Source: Takakia lepidozioides
Lineage: Eukaryota > Streptophyta > Takakiopsida > Takakiales > Takakiaceae
Reading direction: 5' to 3'
Assembly: GCA_030704615.1 (NCBI GenBank)
Contig: CM060732.1
Span: 79,819,171 to 79,883,170 of the forward strand
DNA: 64,000 bases
The translations under genes were made by a program, and so were the position numbers. Below are positions 34,630 through 47,044 of the stretch, one piece after another. Within the stretch, counting starts at the first letter, position 1; each line of letters begins with the position of its first letter. The notes under the pieces are model-generated. The model saw only the letters and a list, made by a program, of their open reading frames with translations. It was not told the DNA's origin and searched no databases.

Positions 34630-37074
34630 TACACACAAGCCCCCCCCCTCCAACCTCTCTATATTCAGTTTTAGAGTCTCAAGGAAGTTTGGAAGTGATG
34701 ACCCTTCTTGGGGTGCTTGCTGGATGAGTTTTGGCATCAGATTGAGCTTTGGACAAAATTTGTGAAGGTCTCACCTCTAGATTGAGCATCCAGTGATAGC
34801 AGTGGTCCCAAATCTTCTATCCTTGCATCACTCCACTCCCACCCTTTTCTGCTCTATCCAAATAAAATCGAGGGCCAGAATGCTATTCAAGCAAAAATCT
34901 ATTCAATGCTCCAGATATTTGATCATGCTACTGCCTTATGGTAAAGATTGTGATATCTTAAGTTAATTGGGTGCTGTACATATTCAATACCCAAAATTCA
35001 ACTCCTCAAGGATCTGTTTCTTTGAGAGATGTCAGACTTTAATCCACCAAATCATTGAAAGGACATGGATGATTAGACACCTCAACAAATTTAATAGATT
35101 GTGCAGTGAGACTGTTCTGACATTTTTCTTTGATTCCACATGATCTGCAGATCCTCTTTCTTGCAGGAGTTACACTTACAATTGGCTTGAAGTCAACCAT
35201 CTCCTTCTTTCTGAAGCCTCGAAACTACAAGGTGATTATTTTCCTTGATCAAATTAGGAGCTCCAATGTACCATTTCTCAGTCTTCGTCCTCTTGGGGCG
35301 ATTGGCTGCCTACACACACTTACATGGTAGCCAGGTGGCAGTGTGTTTGTTAAGTGCATAAGGACAATGTGTGCACAAGCAAGTCTAGGGAATTGAAGTT
35401 GTGATGAGCTGGATACAGGGTTCCATATCATTTGGAGTAGGCTTCTGCTTGGTGCTATTTGGGTGGGCAATTTTGGGCATGCTGGTGGAAGCGTATGGCT
35501 TTATTGTCCTCTTCAGGTACTAAATGCCCAAACCGTTTGTGCACATCTTTTTGGCTTATTGATGATTCAAGACCTATGGTGCACAATGTAAGATGGGTGT
35601 GAAAACAGGGAAGCTACTACTAGCTTTGTTTGAAAATCATCGGTTGGCTGGAAAGCTGAGCCTTGTATTTGCTTGAGACATTTAGCGCCAAAGGGACTGT
35701 TATATTTCTGCCTCTGGAGTAAACAGCATTTTACTTCACCCTGCAGAGACATATGTAGATAATAGTAGAGTGTATCATGGTCTTAAAATTTGTCTTTTAT
35801 TTCCGCAATTTTCCTCTGCAGTTTGACTTGCAGTGCACCTCAGATACTTCTCTGTTAGGGAGGGGTTCAATGATGGGTAGTGTGTTGTTAATGTCGGTTA
35901 ACATCCAACAGATGGCCCAGTGGTTAGGGCACAAGGCCGCCTTACAGATGGTCGTGGATTCAAAGCCACATAGGTGTATGTTGGATGTCACCCATGATGG
36001 CCAACCCAGCCATAGAAGGGGTACCTGGGTCAGGTGGCTACTTAATGTGTGGGTACCTGGGGACTTTCAAGTCCTTGAGGGAGGGTTGGGCAACCGCGGT
36101 GCCCCGGTTACGGCTGTTAGAAGGTGTCCACCTTCCAAACAGAAGGCAGTAGCCCATCGGGATGAAGTGACACCATTAGTTACGCTTGTTTTGGCAAGAG
36201 TCTTCCTTCATTGTTAATGCTGGGTCTCTACGTATGAACCCTGTTCCTGGAATGGTTGTGTACAACGACTAGGCCAGTCCCTGTGGGTGAAACATCAATG
36301 ACAACTGCTGGATGGTGGTGGCTATGCCACTAGGGTACGGTGCATCCAATCTTTAGAGGGAGTGATCAAGGGTCAGAAGTGCACATATTGCTCTTTTGCC
36401 GCAAGGCTGTCATCCCTCCTATTCACCCCCTTTCTTCAATGATGTTTCTGAGAGGCTGGGTAGAAAGTTCTCTGGTTGCAGTCACTAACCTGTGTCGTGG
36501 CCGCCTTTTTGCAGTGGGTTCTGGCCAACTGTGGCGGTATTTCTGTATAGAGTTCCTGTTCTGGGGTGGATCCTTCAGCAACCTTTCCTGTTGTCGGTGA
36601 GAAATTTTTGAAGCTCTGAGCTGTTGTGAGGGATTGCAGCACATTTTGATGTTCATCTCTCTCTCTCATATCAAACTTCAAGGCAGTCAGACAGCAGTAC
36701 TGAGATTGTCACACAGCCGGTTCAGGCCACTTGGTGGTGTGCTCTGTTCTTTTGCATCATAAAGGCTGTCATCTTACCCAGGATGTTAGTGAACTTCTGA
36801 TCCCTTCATTGATCACTCTCCATGTGGATTTAAGTTGATCACTAACGAACGTGCAACAAAGCTGAAAGTCCAAATTCAAAGTCTAATTTATGTCATCTAT
36901 GTGTGTCACGAGTAAGAAAATCATGGATATATTCACTCGTGGGTGGATTGAAATTTTGTTTCACGCTGGAGAAAACGAAAGGTAGCTTGGCCAAAGTAGC
37001 TGATTGTGTGATGGTTGTTGATGATGCAGTTTTTCGATCGATTTCGGGAACGAAGGGTAAGGGTTCCAGTCTGA
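33336..37074 (+). CDS. GOT1: Vesicle transport protein GOT1 homologue
   Basis: A small four-helix membrane protein of the Golgi/ER interface that supports vesicle traffic (known for yeast Got1p and plant GOT1B). Exons: 33336-33366, 34478-34569, 35151-35231, 35419-35516, 36515-36596 and 37030-37074, joining in frame to 142 residues, the usual family length. The sequence opens MVGFDMNDRK, then the first helix pair GLTGFGVLFSFLGVIFFFDKG and AMGNILFLAGVTLTIGLKS, then SFFLKPRNYKGSISFGVGF, the third helix with LVLFGWAILGMLVEAYGF, and SGFWPTVAVFL with VPVLGWILQQPF. It ends FFDRFRERRVRVPV, a basic cytosolic tail typical of the family. Intron 2 contains a (CT)n tract (34585-34624). Intron 4 contains a SINE in the same orientation (35903-36213). 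Neither disturbs a splice site. Confidence 0.95.
34585..34624 (+). repeat. (CT)n microsatellite in GOT1 intron 2
   Basis: About 20 uninterrupted CT units, 15 bases after the exon 2 donor. Its closeness to the splice donor makes length variation potentially relevant to splicing (inference). Confidence 0.9.
35903..36213 (+). mobile_element. tRNA-derived SINE, copy 3, longest, in GOT1 intron 4
   Basis: An A-box TGGCCCAGTGGTTAG at 35913 and a B-box GGATTCAAAGCC at 35955 give a tRNA-type pol III promoter. The body continues CACATAGGTGTATGTTGGATGTCACCC, GGTACCTGGG and TTGGGCAACCGCGGTGCCCCGG, and the tail AGAAGGCAGTAGCCC, GATGAAGTGACACCATTAGTTACG and AAGAGTCTT matches copies 1, 2 and 4. At about 310 bases it is the best template of the family here. 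It lies on the transcribed strand in the intron. Confidence 0.8.
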
Positions 37075-37796
37075 TGCATCTGTACCATGTATGAGGTTCC
37101 ACATCGCCAGGATAGCTCGCAAATATATGAGTGTGTCGCCTCGGTTAATTTTGCATGGGAAAGGGATAGATCTTCATGGGACGATCATACTGGAGTGTCC
37201 TGGCTTTTCAGATTCATTTTTGGGAATGTTTTCAGTTTTCAGTTGCACCTAAATTATGCTCTTGACTCTCTCCATTTCATCAATATGGTTGATTTGTGTT
37301 GGTGTTCCACTGAGTGGAGTCTATGCATTTGTGAATCAAATGGAGGTGCTGTGACACTTGAGATGGAAAATTGCATAGTAGCATTGCATAAATCAGACTG
37401 AATGGCAACAATGACTGGCCATGTGTTCTACTGTTTTAGTTGTAAAGACCAATACAGGTGGCACAAATCAGATACTTGAGACTTGTGCACGGAAGATTCC
37501 AGCTGTTGCATTCCATAGGTAAAGCTGCCCATGGAGTACTGCTCTGCCAAAGTCAGCTGCTCTGTGAATCTCAGAAATGCACAGATGTACGGAACTCCAA
37601 AAATTTTGAATGTAAAGTGAGCCCTCAAATTGAATTGAATTGGATTGAAGCTCATGCCCAAAGTCAAAACCTAGCAGTTGACAATTATTCACAGTGGGGC
37701 ATAACGACACTTGATGTGTTAGTCACCATCGCTTGGCATTAGCCACTAAGTTGAAGCACCGATTCAAATGTCCCAGCTGGGGCGGCTGAAGCTTGA
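37075..37796. other. Intergenic stretch between convergent GOT1 and hydrolase genes
   Basis: About 720 bases between two stop codons that face each other; expected to hold both 3' untranslated regions. Nothing else is recognisable. Confidence 0.5.
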
Positions 37797-40700
37797 TCAG
37801 CCCAACTTGTAGTGCTTCAAAGGCGATACCTCCACTTGAGAAAGAATAATGTCAGCTGTGTGGCGACCAACACAAAGCGACCCTTCCTGGGTGCAACAAA
37901 AGGCATGTACATGGCCTTCCCTTTCTCTCGTCAGTGCCAGTTTTGGAACCTCCTTGGATATCTGGGAACAGAGGGGTGAGAGATGTCAGACCTTAACTGT
38001 ATCCTTAGTTTCCCATATTGAACTTTTTATGCAGTGTGGACACCGGTCTCAAAATAACCTAGCACTGATTTCACACGTAAACCTGTTACTGGCGAGAGCT
38101 GCACATAGTGACTTCACAACTGGATCTGCCGCCTCCACCTTAAACCATTCCCCACTGAAGGAAATCAAATACTGCAAATCAATACATATTATCTCCATTA
38201 TAATATTCTTTCTTTTTATGATTATACTTATATTCTTTCTTTTCATGATTATACTTTCTCCCGCCCCTTCCCTCTATCCATCTCTCCAAGAGAGAAGGCT
38301 TCCGCCACCAATATCTAAATAGTTCATCTATCACAGATTTCAGGGCGTATGAAGTAGCCTCGCAGCCTTGCCTCACCATGATCTAACCCCACTAATTAGA
38401 TGATGTAACACCTGTGAGGCACTGCTTGTGAGGGATTTATAGCAGCCACAGGGTCTGCCCTACGTGCCAAAGAGAGTGGAGGGAGAGAAATGAAATGAAA
38501 TGGTGCTTTATAACGTCCGGAGAGAGAAAGAAAAAAGGAGAGAATTTCATTGCATCTGGCAGATGCCCAAAAGGCCACGATAGAAGAGAGATTGAGAAAG
38601 ACAGTGAAGCTTGCATGCGCACCTCATCCAGAAGAGACAAGGGCCCCCAGTGATCATCCCTCCCAAAAAGAAAATGTATTTGACTCTGGTTTTCTCTCAG
38701 AAACTCCCAGTCCAGCTCCTTTGGTAGCTGTGCATCCACCAACATGGAAAACAAATCACGTGTGTTAACAAGACGTGCATAAGCTTTGTGCCTATGATAA
38801 TGTACAACTGGACTTCTCAAGGCTTGAAAGGGTTTCAACACTGGCATGTAGCCAGGCTGCCTTTGTGCTTCAATGGTTAATGGTGATTATTCGGCCTACC
38901 CCACATAGTTTCATTTCAGACTGTCCTGACATGAGTGGAAGATTTCTAGCTACATCATCTCAATGCAAACAACACGATAGATGTGGCCGTGGAGCATATT
39001 TAACCATTAAGATTTACTTGTTGGTGAGACTTTCTTTGTGAAACATCTGGGTGATAATGAAACTAATTTCTGGCCTGTCAAACTACAAGCCTGTTCTAAG
39101 GGTAATATTGCACATCAAGCATCCATTGTACTGAGAATAAACATTCATGTTAACCATGGCCAAGGTTTAATTTCTCTGGCTATAACATAGTGGAAGATAC
39201 TTTTCATCCGGTTAACATCTACAACCTGATTTCACAATAAACTCATTGCCATCAACTTCAACCCTTACCTTGGCGAATTCTGTTCTTCCCATGTACAGAA
39301 AATTGCGCACCACTGAAGACTGAAGATCACAAAACAGACAGTCAGTGGGCTCAGTCACGTACCATACAACTCAAAATAACTGTTGCTACAAATGTGACGT
39401 TCCATACCATGTGAGCAACAATTTTCAATAAGTGATGCCCGTAGTCTATGACCTCATTTTCTCAAATATCTTTAGCTCACAGAGAGAAAACAAAGGCCAT
39501 AAACTTGGGTATGAAGAAAAAAAAATCTAATCTGAAATGAAGGGATTGTAAAGAGAACCTGCAGAAGGTACTCGCATGTCACATCTACTGCAGTGGAGCC
39601 CCACACGCGTCCAAGCAAGACCTTGACAAGCCCCCTTGATAACCTTGGTGGGAATCGACCCACAAGGCCTGCAAAACTGCTAATCGCAGTACACAGAGCT
39701 GGCGTCCTGGCCACACATGCTGTGCACACCTCAGAGAAAGACGTAATCAGTGCTACTAGCTATTGGCTGTTGCCTTTGGTAATGGTATCTTATAAGAAAC
39801 ATGATCTTGTTCCAGCACTCATACCTACGCCCTTGGGTGAATGCCCAAATATGTAAGAGGACAAGAACATGACAGGTAAAGAGTTGTGGTTTGAGCACGG
39901 GAGACAATGAGCTACTTAGCGGATGAATTAAACACACTTCACGACTATTTCGACTGCACAAAAACTCTTGATAGACGCTATTTTTAGTGCAAATTGTTGA
40001 AGATTGACAAAATGCACTGTAGTTAATTAAGGCTAGAGCTTACTCAGCAATGCGTCTAAGAAGACCCTGTTGCTTTGACTTGGTGTTCAATGACAGAAAG
40101 GGGTAGAGCCCTATCACCTGCTGTACCTGCATCCATCCAAGTCCAAAACATCATAACACATGTTTTACAGGACTCTAACCTCTCTCTTTCTCCAGTCCCT
40201 GATGTGTGAGTGGCAGTGCAGACTATGGCCTCACAGACATAACATAGGCCCCCCTAACAGTGAATGGGAAATATATACATATTGGTGTGCCTGGCCATCA
40301 GACTTACAACACTACCAGTCACAGTGTAGTACTGCTCTTTGCAGCACTGTGGTTTTACTGTGCTCTGACAAAACCTGCCCAAATGATTAAAATCTTGCAC
40401 AAGGACATCATTGGGCGTCCTGCAGTGTCAATGGCTGCAAGGGTAAGGCTTCTCAATAATGCCGACCAAACATAGTCTAAGAAATAAATTCCTCTATATG
40501 CCAGTGATAGTAACATAGAATGTTGCTTGTACAAACCCAAATACCTGTGAAGGAAATTTCTTGAAGACCTCCATTATTATGTAGGCACCAATGGAATGAC
40601 CAACCTGCATTCAAGCCTTACCATCAGCAGACATGCTTTCAATGAGAGTGAAAGCAGGGATGCAAACTTGCAAACTTGCTACTGCTGAAGTGAAGTGAGG

Positions 40701-43642
40701 AAGCTCATGAAACTTACCAGGACAATAGGAAGGTCCGACCTTTGAATGACCTCACGTTGAACAAAATGAACCTGTTGCAAAACATTTGATTAGCTTGCTG
40801 CTCTCTTTCTGCTCTTGGTTTATTCTACCTTGTCACATGGGCCATCGTGGCCCACTGTATAACTCTCTCTTTCTGCCCAAACTGGGCACGCGGGCCTATG
40901 GCCAGGCCACAGCAAACAAAGTCTTATGAATACATTCTCTCTCTCTTTCTCTTGTTCCACTTGTGTCTCTTACACCATTTGGCCTCCAACATGTATTGGA
41001 TTTCGTTGTTCCTTCTTTCCTCTACTGTGTCCCATGGGCTTCCCAGTGGATCTAACCAATGACATTGTTTCTTTCTTCTTTCGCTCAATCTTGTCTCTCT
41101 TTCTCATGAATGTGTCTCAAGGAATGGCACCTCATTGCCAACATCCAGATGTACTCAGTCCATGAGTATATCTCTGTTCCTCACTCACTTCCCTATGATG
41201 AAAAAGGCCAAGACAGTAAACCTCAGATTGAAACTTACATTATTGGCGGCAAACTTAGTACGAAGTGTCTAACGCCAGATTACAATCAAAATACCGTCAG
41301 CATACTGGCCACATTTTACCTCCATTGCCACTTGATGTTGTGCTAGGAAGAGCTTAATCCACCAAATGGGCAGCTGGCGGGAGAGGTATACAGCAATGTC
41401 ATGGCAAATAATGAGAGATTTCAGTAGTCTCTTGTTTACACATGATAGTCCCTTGGTCAAGAGCTTCAAATTTCCAGACAACAAAATTAAATAATCTCCC
41501 AAACCTCAACCATTTGCTACGTACTGAAGAGTGTGAGTAACATGAGACCATTGTGGAAAGGTTAAGGATATTTCACCTTATGATCTATTTGTTCCTCCAG
41601 CGAGAACACCCCATTTTCCCAAGCCTGTGCCAGGACAGAAGGTGGCAACTATTAGCATGAGAGATGCTGTAACCAGGCTGGATTGTTCTTTACCCAGCAC
41701 CGCCTGTTGCCTTTGCCCCCCATGCCCCGTAGCCGTTGCCACTGAGAACTGTGGTCAAAAATGATGTATCTGGTGGTCCTGGGTTCCATTCCACATAGGC
41801 CTACATTGGATGTTACATTGTGTAATCCATAGTAGGAGCATTGTCTTGCAGAACTGGGTAACCGAGGTCTCTGGCTCGCCCATTATAAAGTGCACACTTT
41901 CTCAAATAAGACCTCTCGGGAGAAGAAGACACTGATTCATGCTATTTCAACCAGCGTCACCCCTCGGTTTTTTCCTTTATCATCCATGATTGCAACACAG
42001 TTACTAGTGGTATGGTTGTTTTCAATAAAGAGGGCATATATCACATACAGCCTTTACAAGAATTGATGATTGAAGGAGACATACAAGGGGGTCGACCGGC
42101 AAGGCATGAACCTCTTGAGATCAAATAACAGAATAAATGAAGAAGGAAAAGGGAAAGGAAGGATGGGCTCACTGTAGACGTGTGGGCAATGTGGCTGATT
42201 GCTGCAGAATAGACATCGGCACACAAACCGTTGCGTTAGCAAACACTCTGACGTTTTTCCTTCACTGACCCCTCAGATCCCTTCTTTGCCCCTTTTTACA
42301 TCTGTGATACTACCCAGAGGCTACATTTTTCTCTTTTCTCACCACCCCATCACGACCATGTGTCACATTTGTGTTTATGTAGAAGGATATTAGAAGTGCT
42401 GGCAACAACACTACATGTCTTAACACAATGCATACATAAAATTCTCTCTTTGGAAGCGAGGATAACCTGTGATAGAAGCTTGACCCTCCAGAAAGTCATA
42501 CAGGGCTTCAAGGTACTCCTTGTAGTAGGTCACCACACCTTCCCCAGCATCAATATCAGAAGTTATGGCACACTCAATCAGAGAGCAAGTAGCCCCATAT
42601 TTATCCAAACTGTCGCTATTTCCCTCTCTTCCATTTTCCATGTTTGAAGCTGCTAATATAAGCTCCCTCTCCTACATGGACGTTATTTGATACAGGAGAG
42701 CTATGGTACTTCCATGCTGCAAATGTCACCCAACTAGGATGGAGTACACCCCTGTGGTTCTATTGCCACAAATCTCTGTATTGACAAAGTAGCATGCAGT
42801 TGAACACATTCAAGACCAATTAAAAGACCGCTACCTGTTGTTCCTCTAATAGATGTATGCAACACATACACCAGAAGTATAACCTGCATACCCACTTTGG
42901 TAACATAAACAGGCACTGCAAAGTAAATGTGGTGTTCTTTCTGTTTGTGGTGGGTGCATGATTTCAAACTTTGTTAGCTAAAACACCTTGCCAACCTCAT
43001 TATTTATCTCTTGTTCGAACTTAATCTTTATACAGACTCAACCAGGGAACCATGACATACCCCTCTTATCCAGACCTGGACACTTCACTTGGGATTTTAC
43101 AAGAGGGGATGCTACAGGAAAACTCAGTATGAACTCATTTGAGCTAATGCGACAAACATGGTCCTAAATGGGAAACAAGAGAACACCATGCAGGTCTTAC
43201 TCAGTTATTGCATAATAGAACAACAATGGTTGATGGTGGAGCACACACCTGGATTGCCGGGAACAAAGATTATTTGAAGAGAGGCTCTCTCTGACTTCAG
43301 CTCCAGAAGCTCAGTCATGTGCCTGTCTCATTACAGCCCTTCAGCAATGAGAGTGCTCAGAGAGAAAATGACATGACCTACGGTAGCAAACTCTTGCGGT
43401 CACAAAACTTGCCTCTCTCTCCTACTGGCAATTCGGGCTTACAGTAGTGCCCTGATGGGTAAATGCCATCAATGAGTACATTTCCATCGTCTTTGCCCCT
43501 CTCCTTGTGTTCATAGACAGTTGGACTAAGTCATGTCACAAGTTCTTGCCATATGGTGAAGAGACACAGGAGTGAGAAATTACCCGCCAATTGTATCCAC
43601 ATAGAGAGATGCTCCAGAGCTCGTGGTTACAGCCATGCCCAT
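37797..43642 (-). CDS. Lipid-droplet-associated hydrolase-like alpha/beta hydrolase (LDAH family)
   Basis: A serine hydrolase of the LDAH (C2orf43) family, linked to lipid droplets and sterol ester turnover in animals; the plant role is not settled. Twelve exons on the minus strand: 43584-43642, 43249-43322, 42467-42538, 42173-42201, 41577-41624, 40718-40771, 40545-40604, 40044-40126, 39559-39706, 39269-39319, 38623-38727, 37797-37961. They join in frame to 315 residues. Motifs: oxyanion loop IIFVPGNPG (about 37-45), ISHIAHTST from a 29-base exon, WENGVFSLEEQIDHK, nucleophile elbow VGHSIGAY (Ser116), VIGLYPFLSLN, acid site FLFGRDDHWGP (Asp250/251) and EGHVHAFCC with the catalytic His. ATG 43642 gives MGMAVTTSSG. 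An open frame runs about 107 codons further upstream without an ATG in the expected place, so a longer N-terminus is possible but unsupported. Confidence 0.9.
41750..41945 (+). mobile_element. SINE, diverged copy 4, in a hydrolase intron
   Basis: B-box GGGTTCCATTCC at about 41780 is followed by CACATAGGCCTACATTGGATGTTAC, GGGTAACCGAGGT and GAAGAAGACACTGATTCATGC. These align in order with CACATAGGTGTATGTTGGATGTCAC, GGGCAACCGCGGT and GATGAAGTGACACCATTAG of copy 3. It is the most diverged of the four and is antisense to the host gene. Confidence 0.55.
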
Positions 43643-44794
43643 GTGTGGCACCAACCGCCTCTTGCTCGTAATTGCACTGATTTGCACAGGATACCATTGC
43701 ACATCACTTATTGTTGCGATAGCAAAACATAACAATACGATTACGCAATGCAGTAGTCGGCTCCAGGAAATGTCAGCACAAATTGTAGCATTGTGTAAAT
43801 GAGTAATATCGACAATCCCCCGGGTCGCAGGAACACAGCTTTGAGGAAGAGACGTTAAACAATAACAATAGAGCTGGAAGCGGTGCGTTACATCTACACT
43901 GCGGTCAACTGAATGGAAAAGTTGCGAGCGCAAGGGCTGGAATACTCTTCTGGCAACTGCCAAGGGAGACTTGTTGCTGAATCTTCAAAGTTGAATATAG
44001 GTTAACACTGGCCAGTGGTCAAGCTGCTCCCGCCTGCTGAATGAGGCACTGACTAGTTCTTTGAAATTCCCTTTCCACTAATTTAGAGAGTCCCGGATCA
44101 GTCAAAGCCTAAAGCCAATTGCCCTGGACTATGAACCTTTGATATGTGAGTGCGTGGCAGGCTTGGAACAGTCTACTCCAATTGAGCTGGAATAGATTCA
44201 TCATGGAATCAGTCCAGGTCCCTCGTTTTTTCCAGATGTTCAGACTGATTGATCCAAAAAGGGAAACCACATAAGATTTTACACGCTGAACCTCTTCTTA
44301 AGAAGATAACAATCATACATCCATAGAAATGAAGCTTACATGCATACATGTAAATTAGTAGATGCTCTGAGTGCATACCAGGAAAAATCGGGAGATCGGA
44401 CAGGCGACGAGGCAGGCCATGCAAGGCGTGCAAGGGTAAGCACAGCTCTCATGGAAACTCGCCTTCTTCCTCTTGGAGATCCTTTCTCGTCCGCACAAGT
44501 AGCCTCTGAGCGACGGACGAAACAACAATCCGTCAGAAAACCCTTGTTTCCAGGACGATACTATTGTACGATACATATTTTCTGACGTGAGTTGCAACGA
44601 GAATGCACACTCACCTTTCTTGTCCGAGGTGAGAGATGATGAAAGGACAGTATGTAAATTTGATCACTTGCCACCTTCTCTATCTCCGCTAGCAAATACA
44701 GGAAAGGGAGCAGGCGAGTTGTTTGATCAAGGGTTGAGCAGAAAGAAGGAGGACAACGGCGCCGTATCGAGACCTTACTGAAGAGTATTTTAAG
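43643..44794. promoter_or_regulatory. Divergent promoter region of hydrolase and NC2-beta genes
   Basis: The hydrolase starts at 43642 on the minus strand and the first recognisable NC2-beta exon begins near 44795 on the plus strand. The span should contain both promoters, the hydrolase leader and the undetected first NC2-beta exon. Short open frames (such as those near 44440-44600) have no recognisable domain. Confidence 0.4.
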
Positions 44795-47044
44795 GCTCGA
44801 CGAAAGATGATGTCTCCCTTCCCAAAGGTGGGTACGTCTCTCGGCTCTCTATGTCAGCGGCATGACCTGCGTTAGGGGACAATGGGTGGTATTTTCCTCA
44901 TGTGTTGGCGGACCCAATCTTTTGGCATGGAGATTTTCTTTTTGATGCCATGATGATCCCTGGTAAGCGAAAATGGTCTGCCTAGAAAGACGTGAAGGTG
45001 TATGATTTTAGGTGTGTCCCCTTCTATGGAACTTCTGCACATAATTCTTCACACATCACTCCCATTGTTAAATCAAAACAGGCTAAAGAAGTAAGAAAAA
45101 TGTATCATCGCAACTTACAGACATTTTATTTTTGTAAGAGACGAATGAAGAGAACTTTATTGCCGAATTCCAAGTGTTCAATTCCTTAACCTTGTCTGCC
45201 TGCCTGGTGGCATTTTGGTACGAGTGAGATTCTGTAATAATTACCCCTGTCAGGTGTTCGCCAATTGACTCTTACCTGCTGCCTGCACCCTTTCTCTTTT
45301 GTAGGAATCATTTGCCTTGTGTTTTGGAGGATACTTCAAACTTGCATTCTATGACATAACTTGAAACTGTACTTCTGCATATCCCCATATGGATGTGATG
45401 AGTATCCTTCTCAGTCTTTCATTTTTTCTAGCCTGCATTCTCACTCGAAGGCAGATGTACAGTGCAGTCGTTCAAAACAGTATTTTCTCTGTGTATGTAG
45501 AGCTCATGTGTATATTGTTTGGGGGGAGGGTGCAGCAACCATGACCAAAATAATAAAGGAGATGTTGCCGCCAGATGTTCGGGTGGCCAAAGATGCACAG
45601 GACTTGTGGGTGGAATGTTGCGTTGGTATTTCTTCATACTGCTTGGAAGGCAACTTTGGCCATCTAAGAATCCGTCTCTTTCCATATGATAATTTCCGTC
45701 ACTGTAATGTGTGCATGTCCAGTGGTTTAGTCCTGGAAAATAAGACTCAAGTGCATCCTCCTTTTCTCCGGTGCTGGTGTTAGTCTTCTCTGGGTGTTTG
45801 TTTATTGGCTGTGTGTGTGCGACAGAATTCATAAACTTGATATCATCTGAATCAAATGAGATCTGCAGTAAAGAGGAAAAGCGCACCATCGCTCCTGAAC
45901 ATGTGCTGAGAGCCCTTGAGGTCTGTGACCATCCCTGCCCTAACTGGTCTCTGTATCACAAACCTAACCACTCTTTGCTGAGCATTCCCTCTTTTCTGTC
46001 TTTGCAGTTGCTGTTTGAGAGGGCAAAACCATGGGAGGGATAGCAAAACCGGGCCATGGTGCTGCTTGGAATTATTGATTGTGTGTTAGCTGTCCTTGAC
46101 TGTTGCATCAGTTAAGTTGCACTGGCTTTGGTCTTTGAAGCCTGTTAATGAGTGGAAGAAAACCAGTAAATGTGAAATGGTTCAAATAGTGAAACACAAA
46201 GCTTTGGGTCTCACTCAATTTTTCCACTGCAGAGGGATTAATTCTGAAGTTAAAAGGACCATGCTTTGCAACGTTCTTAATAAGTGATAAAGACAACTAG
46301 TTGGTATGAGCACACCATTCTGCTCTAACTCAGATGCTTGTAGGGTATGGCTTGATGCAGATTCTTGGGTTTGGAGAGTATATAGGGGAGGTCCAAGCTG
46401 CTTATGAACAACACAAAAATGAGACATTGGTGTGCATCCTTACTGTCTTTTCTCCAAAAGCTGTTACTAACTTGTAGAAAACATGAAACGAGCTGCTGAT
46501 GTTGTCATTCTGGACACCAAAAAATTTTCATGATCAATGGATTGCAACCTTTATTAAGATTTGAAAAACTCTCGCTTGACTCTTGTCTACAAATGGGACT
46601 TCTTTTCACATCCTTACTCCCGCGTCATTCTCCGCAGCTGGACCATGCTGCATGATTTATCATCAAAGATATTTGAATGGCAAGTCAGTGGCTGCACAGA
46701 GTCTGTTGGTGGTTACCTTCATAGCTAAGAACAAGATGCATGCTTGAAAGACGTGTTGCTTTCTGATTTGGAGATGGACTCTTGTGTTGGCTCAAACATC
46801 TGACCTTGCGATCGTTCAGTGAAGCTTGGGGGCTCATGTCCTTGTTGTCTGTCTTTCATTCGTGACTTGCCTTGTATAGCAGGATTCACCGAAGGTGGGA
46901 GGAAGATGGGCGAAAGAGGGAAGTGGTGGAATGACAGAAGAAGAAGCCATAGCTGCCCAGCAACGAATGTTCGCAGAGGCCCGTGCTCGCATGAACAGTG
47001 GTGGGGCAGTAGTGGCCCCCACACAAGCGAACGACTCGGATTGA
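44795..47044 (+). CDS. Dr1/NC2-beta, TBP-binding repressor subunit (first exon unresolved)
   Basis: Histone-fold subunit that pairs with NC2-alpha, binds TBP on promoters and blocks TFIIA/TFIIB entry (known for Dr1). Exons seen: 44795-44827, 45536-45625, 45826-45920, 46361-46429 and 46883-47044, joining in frame. The first reads STKDDVSLPK, the conserved opening of the histone fold. Then come ATMTKIIKEMLPPDVRVAKDAQ, ECCVEFINLISSESNEIC, KRTIAPEHVLRALE and LGFGEYIGEVQAAYEQHK. The tail is MTEEEAIAAQQRMFAEARARMN and ends NDSD. A stop codon sits directly before 44795 in this frame, so an upstream exon with the start codon must exist, or translation begins at the Met of TMTK (45541). I could not place it. 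The exon structure is otherwise clean and the protein appears functional. Confidence 0.9.

Noticed and set aside
43643-43963. An extra N-terminal 107 residues on the hydrolase, as a targeting peptide
   Set aside because: The frame stays open but has no ATG where needed, and family alignment supports a start near MGMAVTT.
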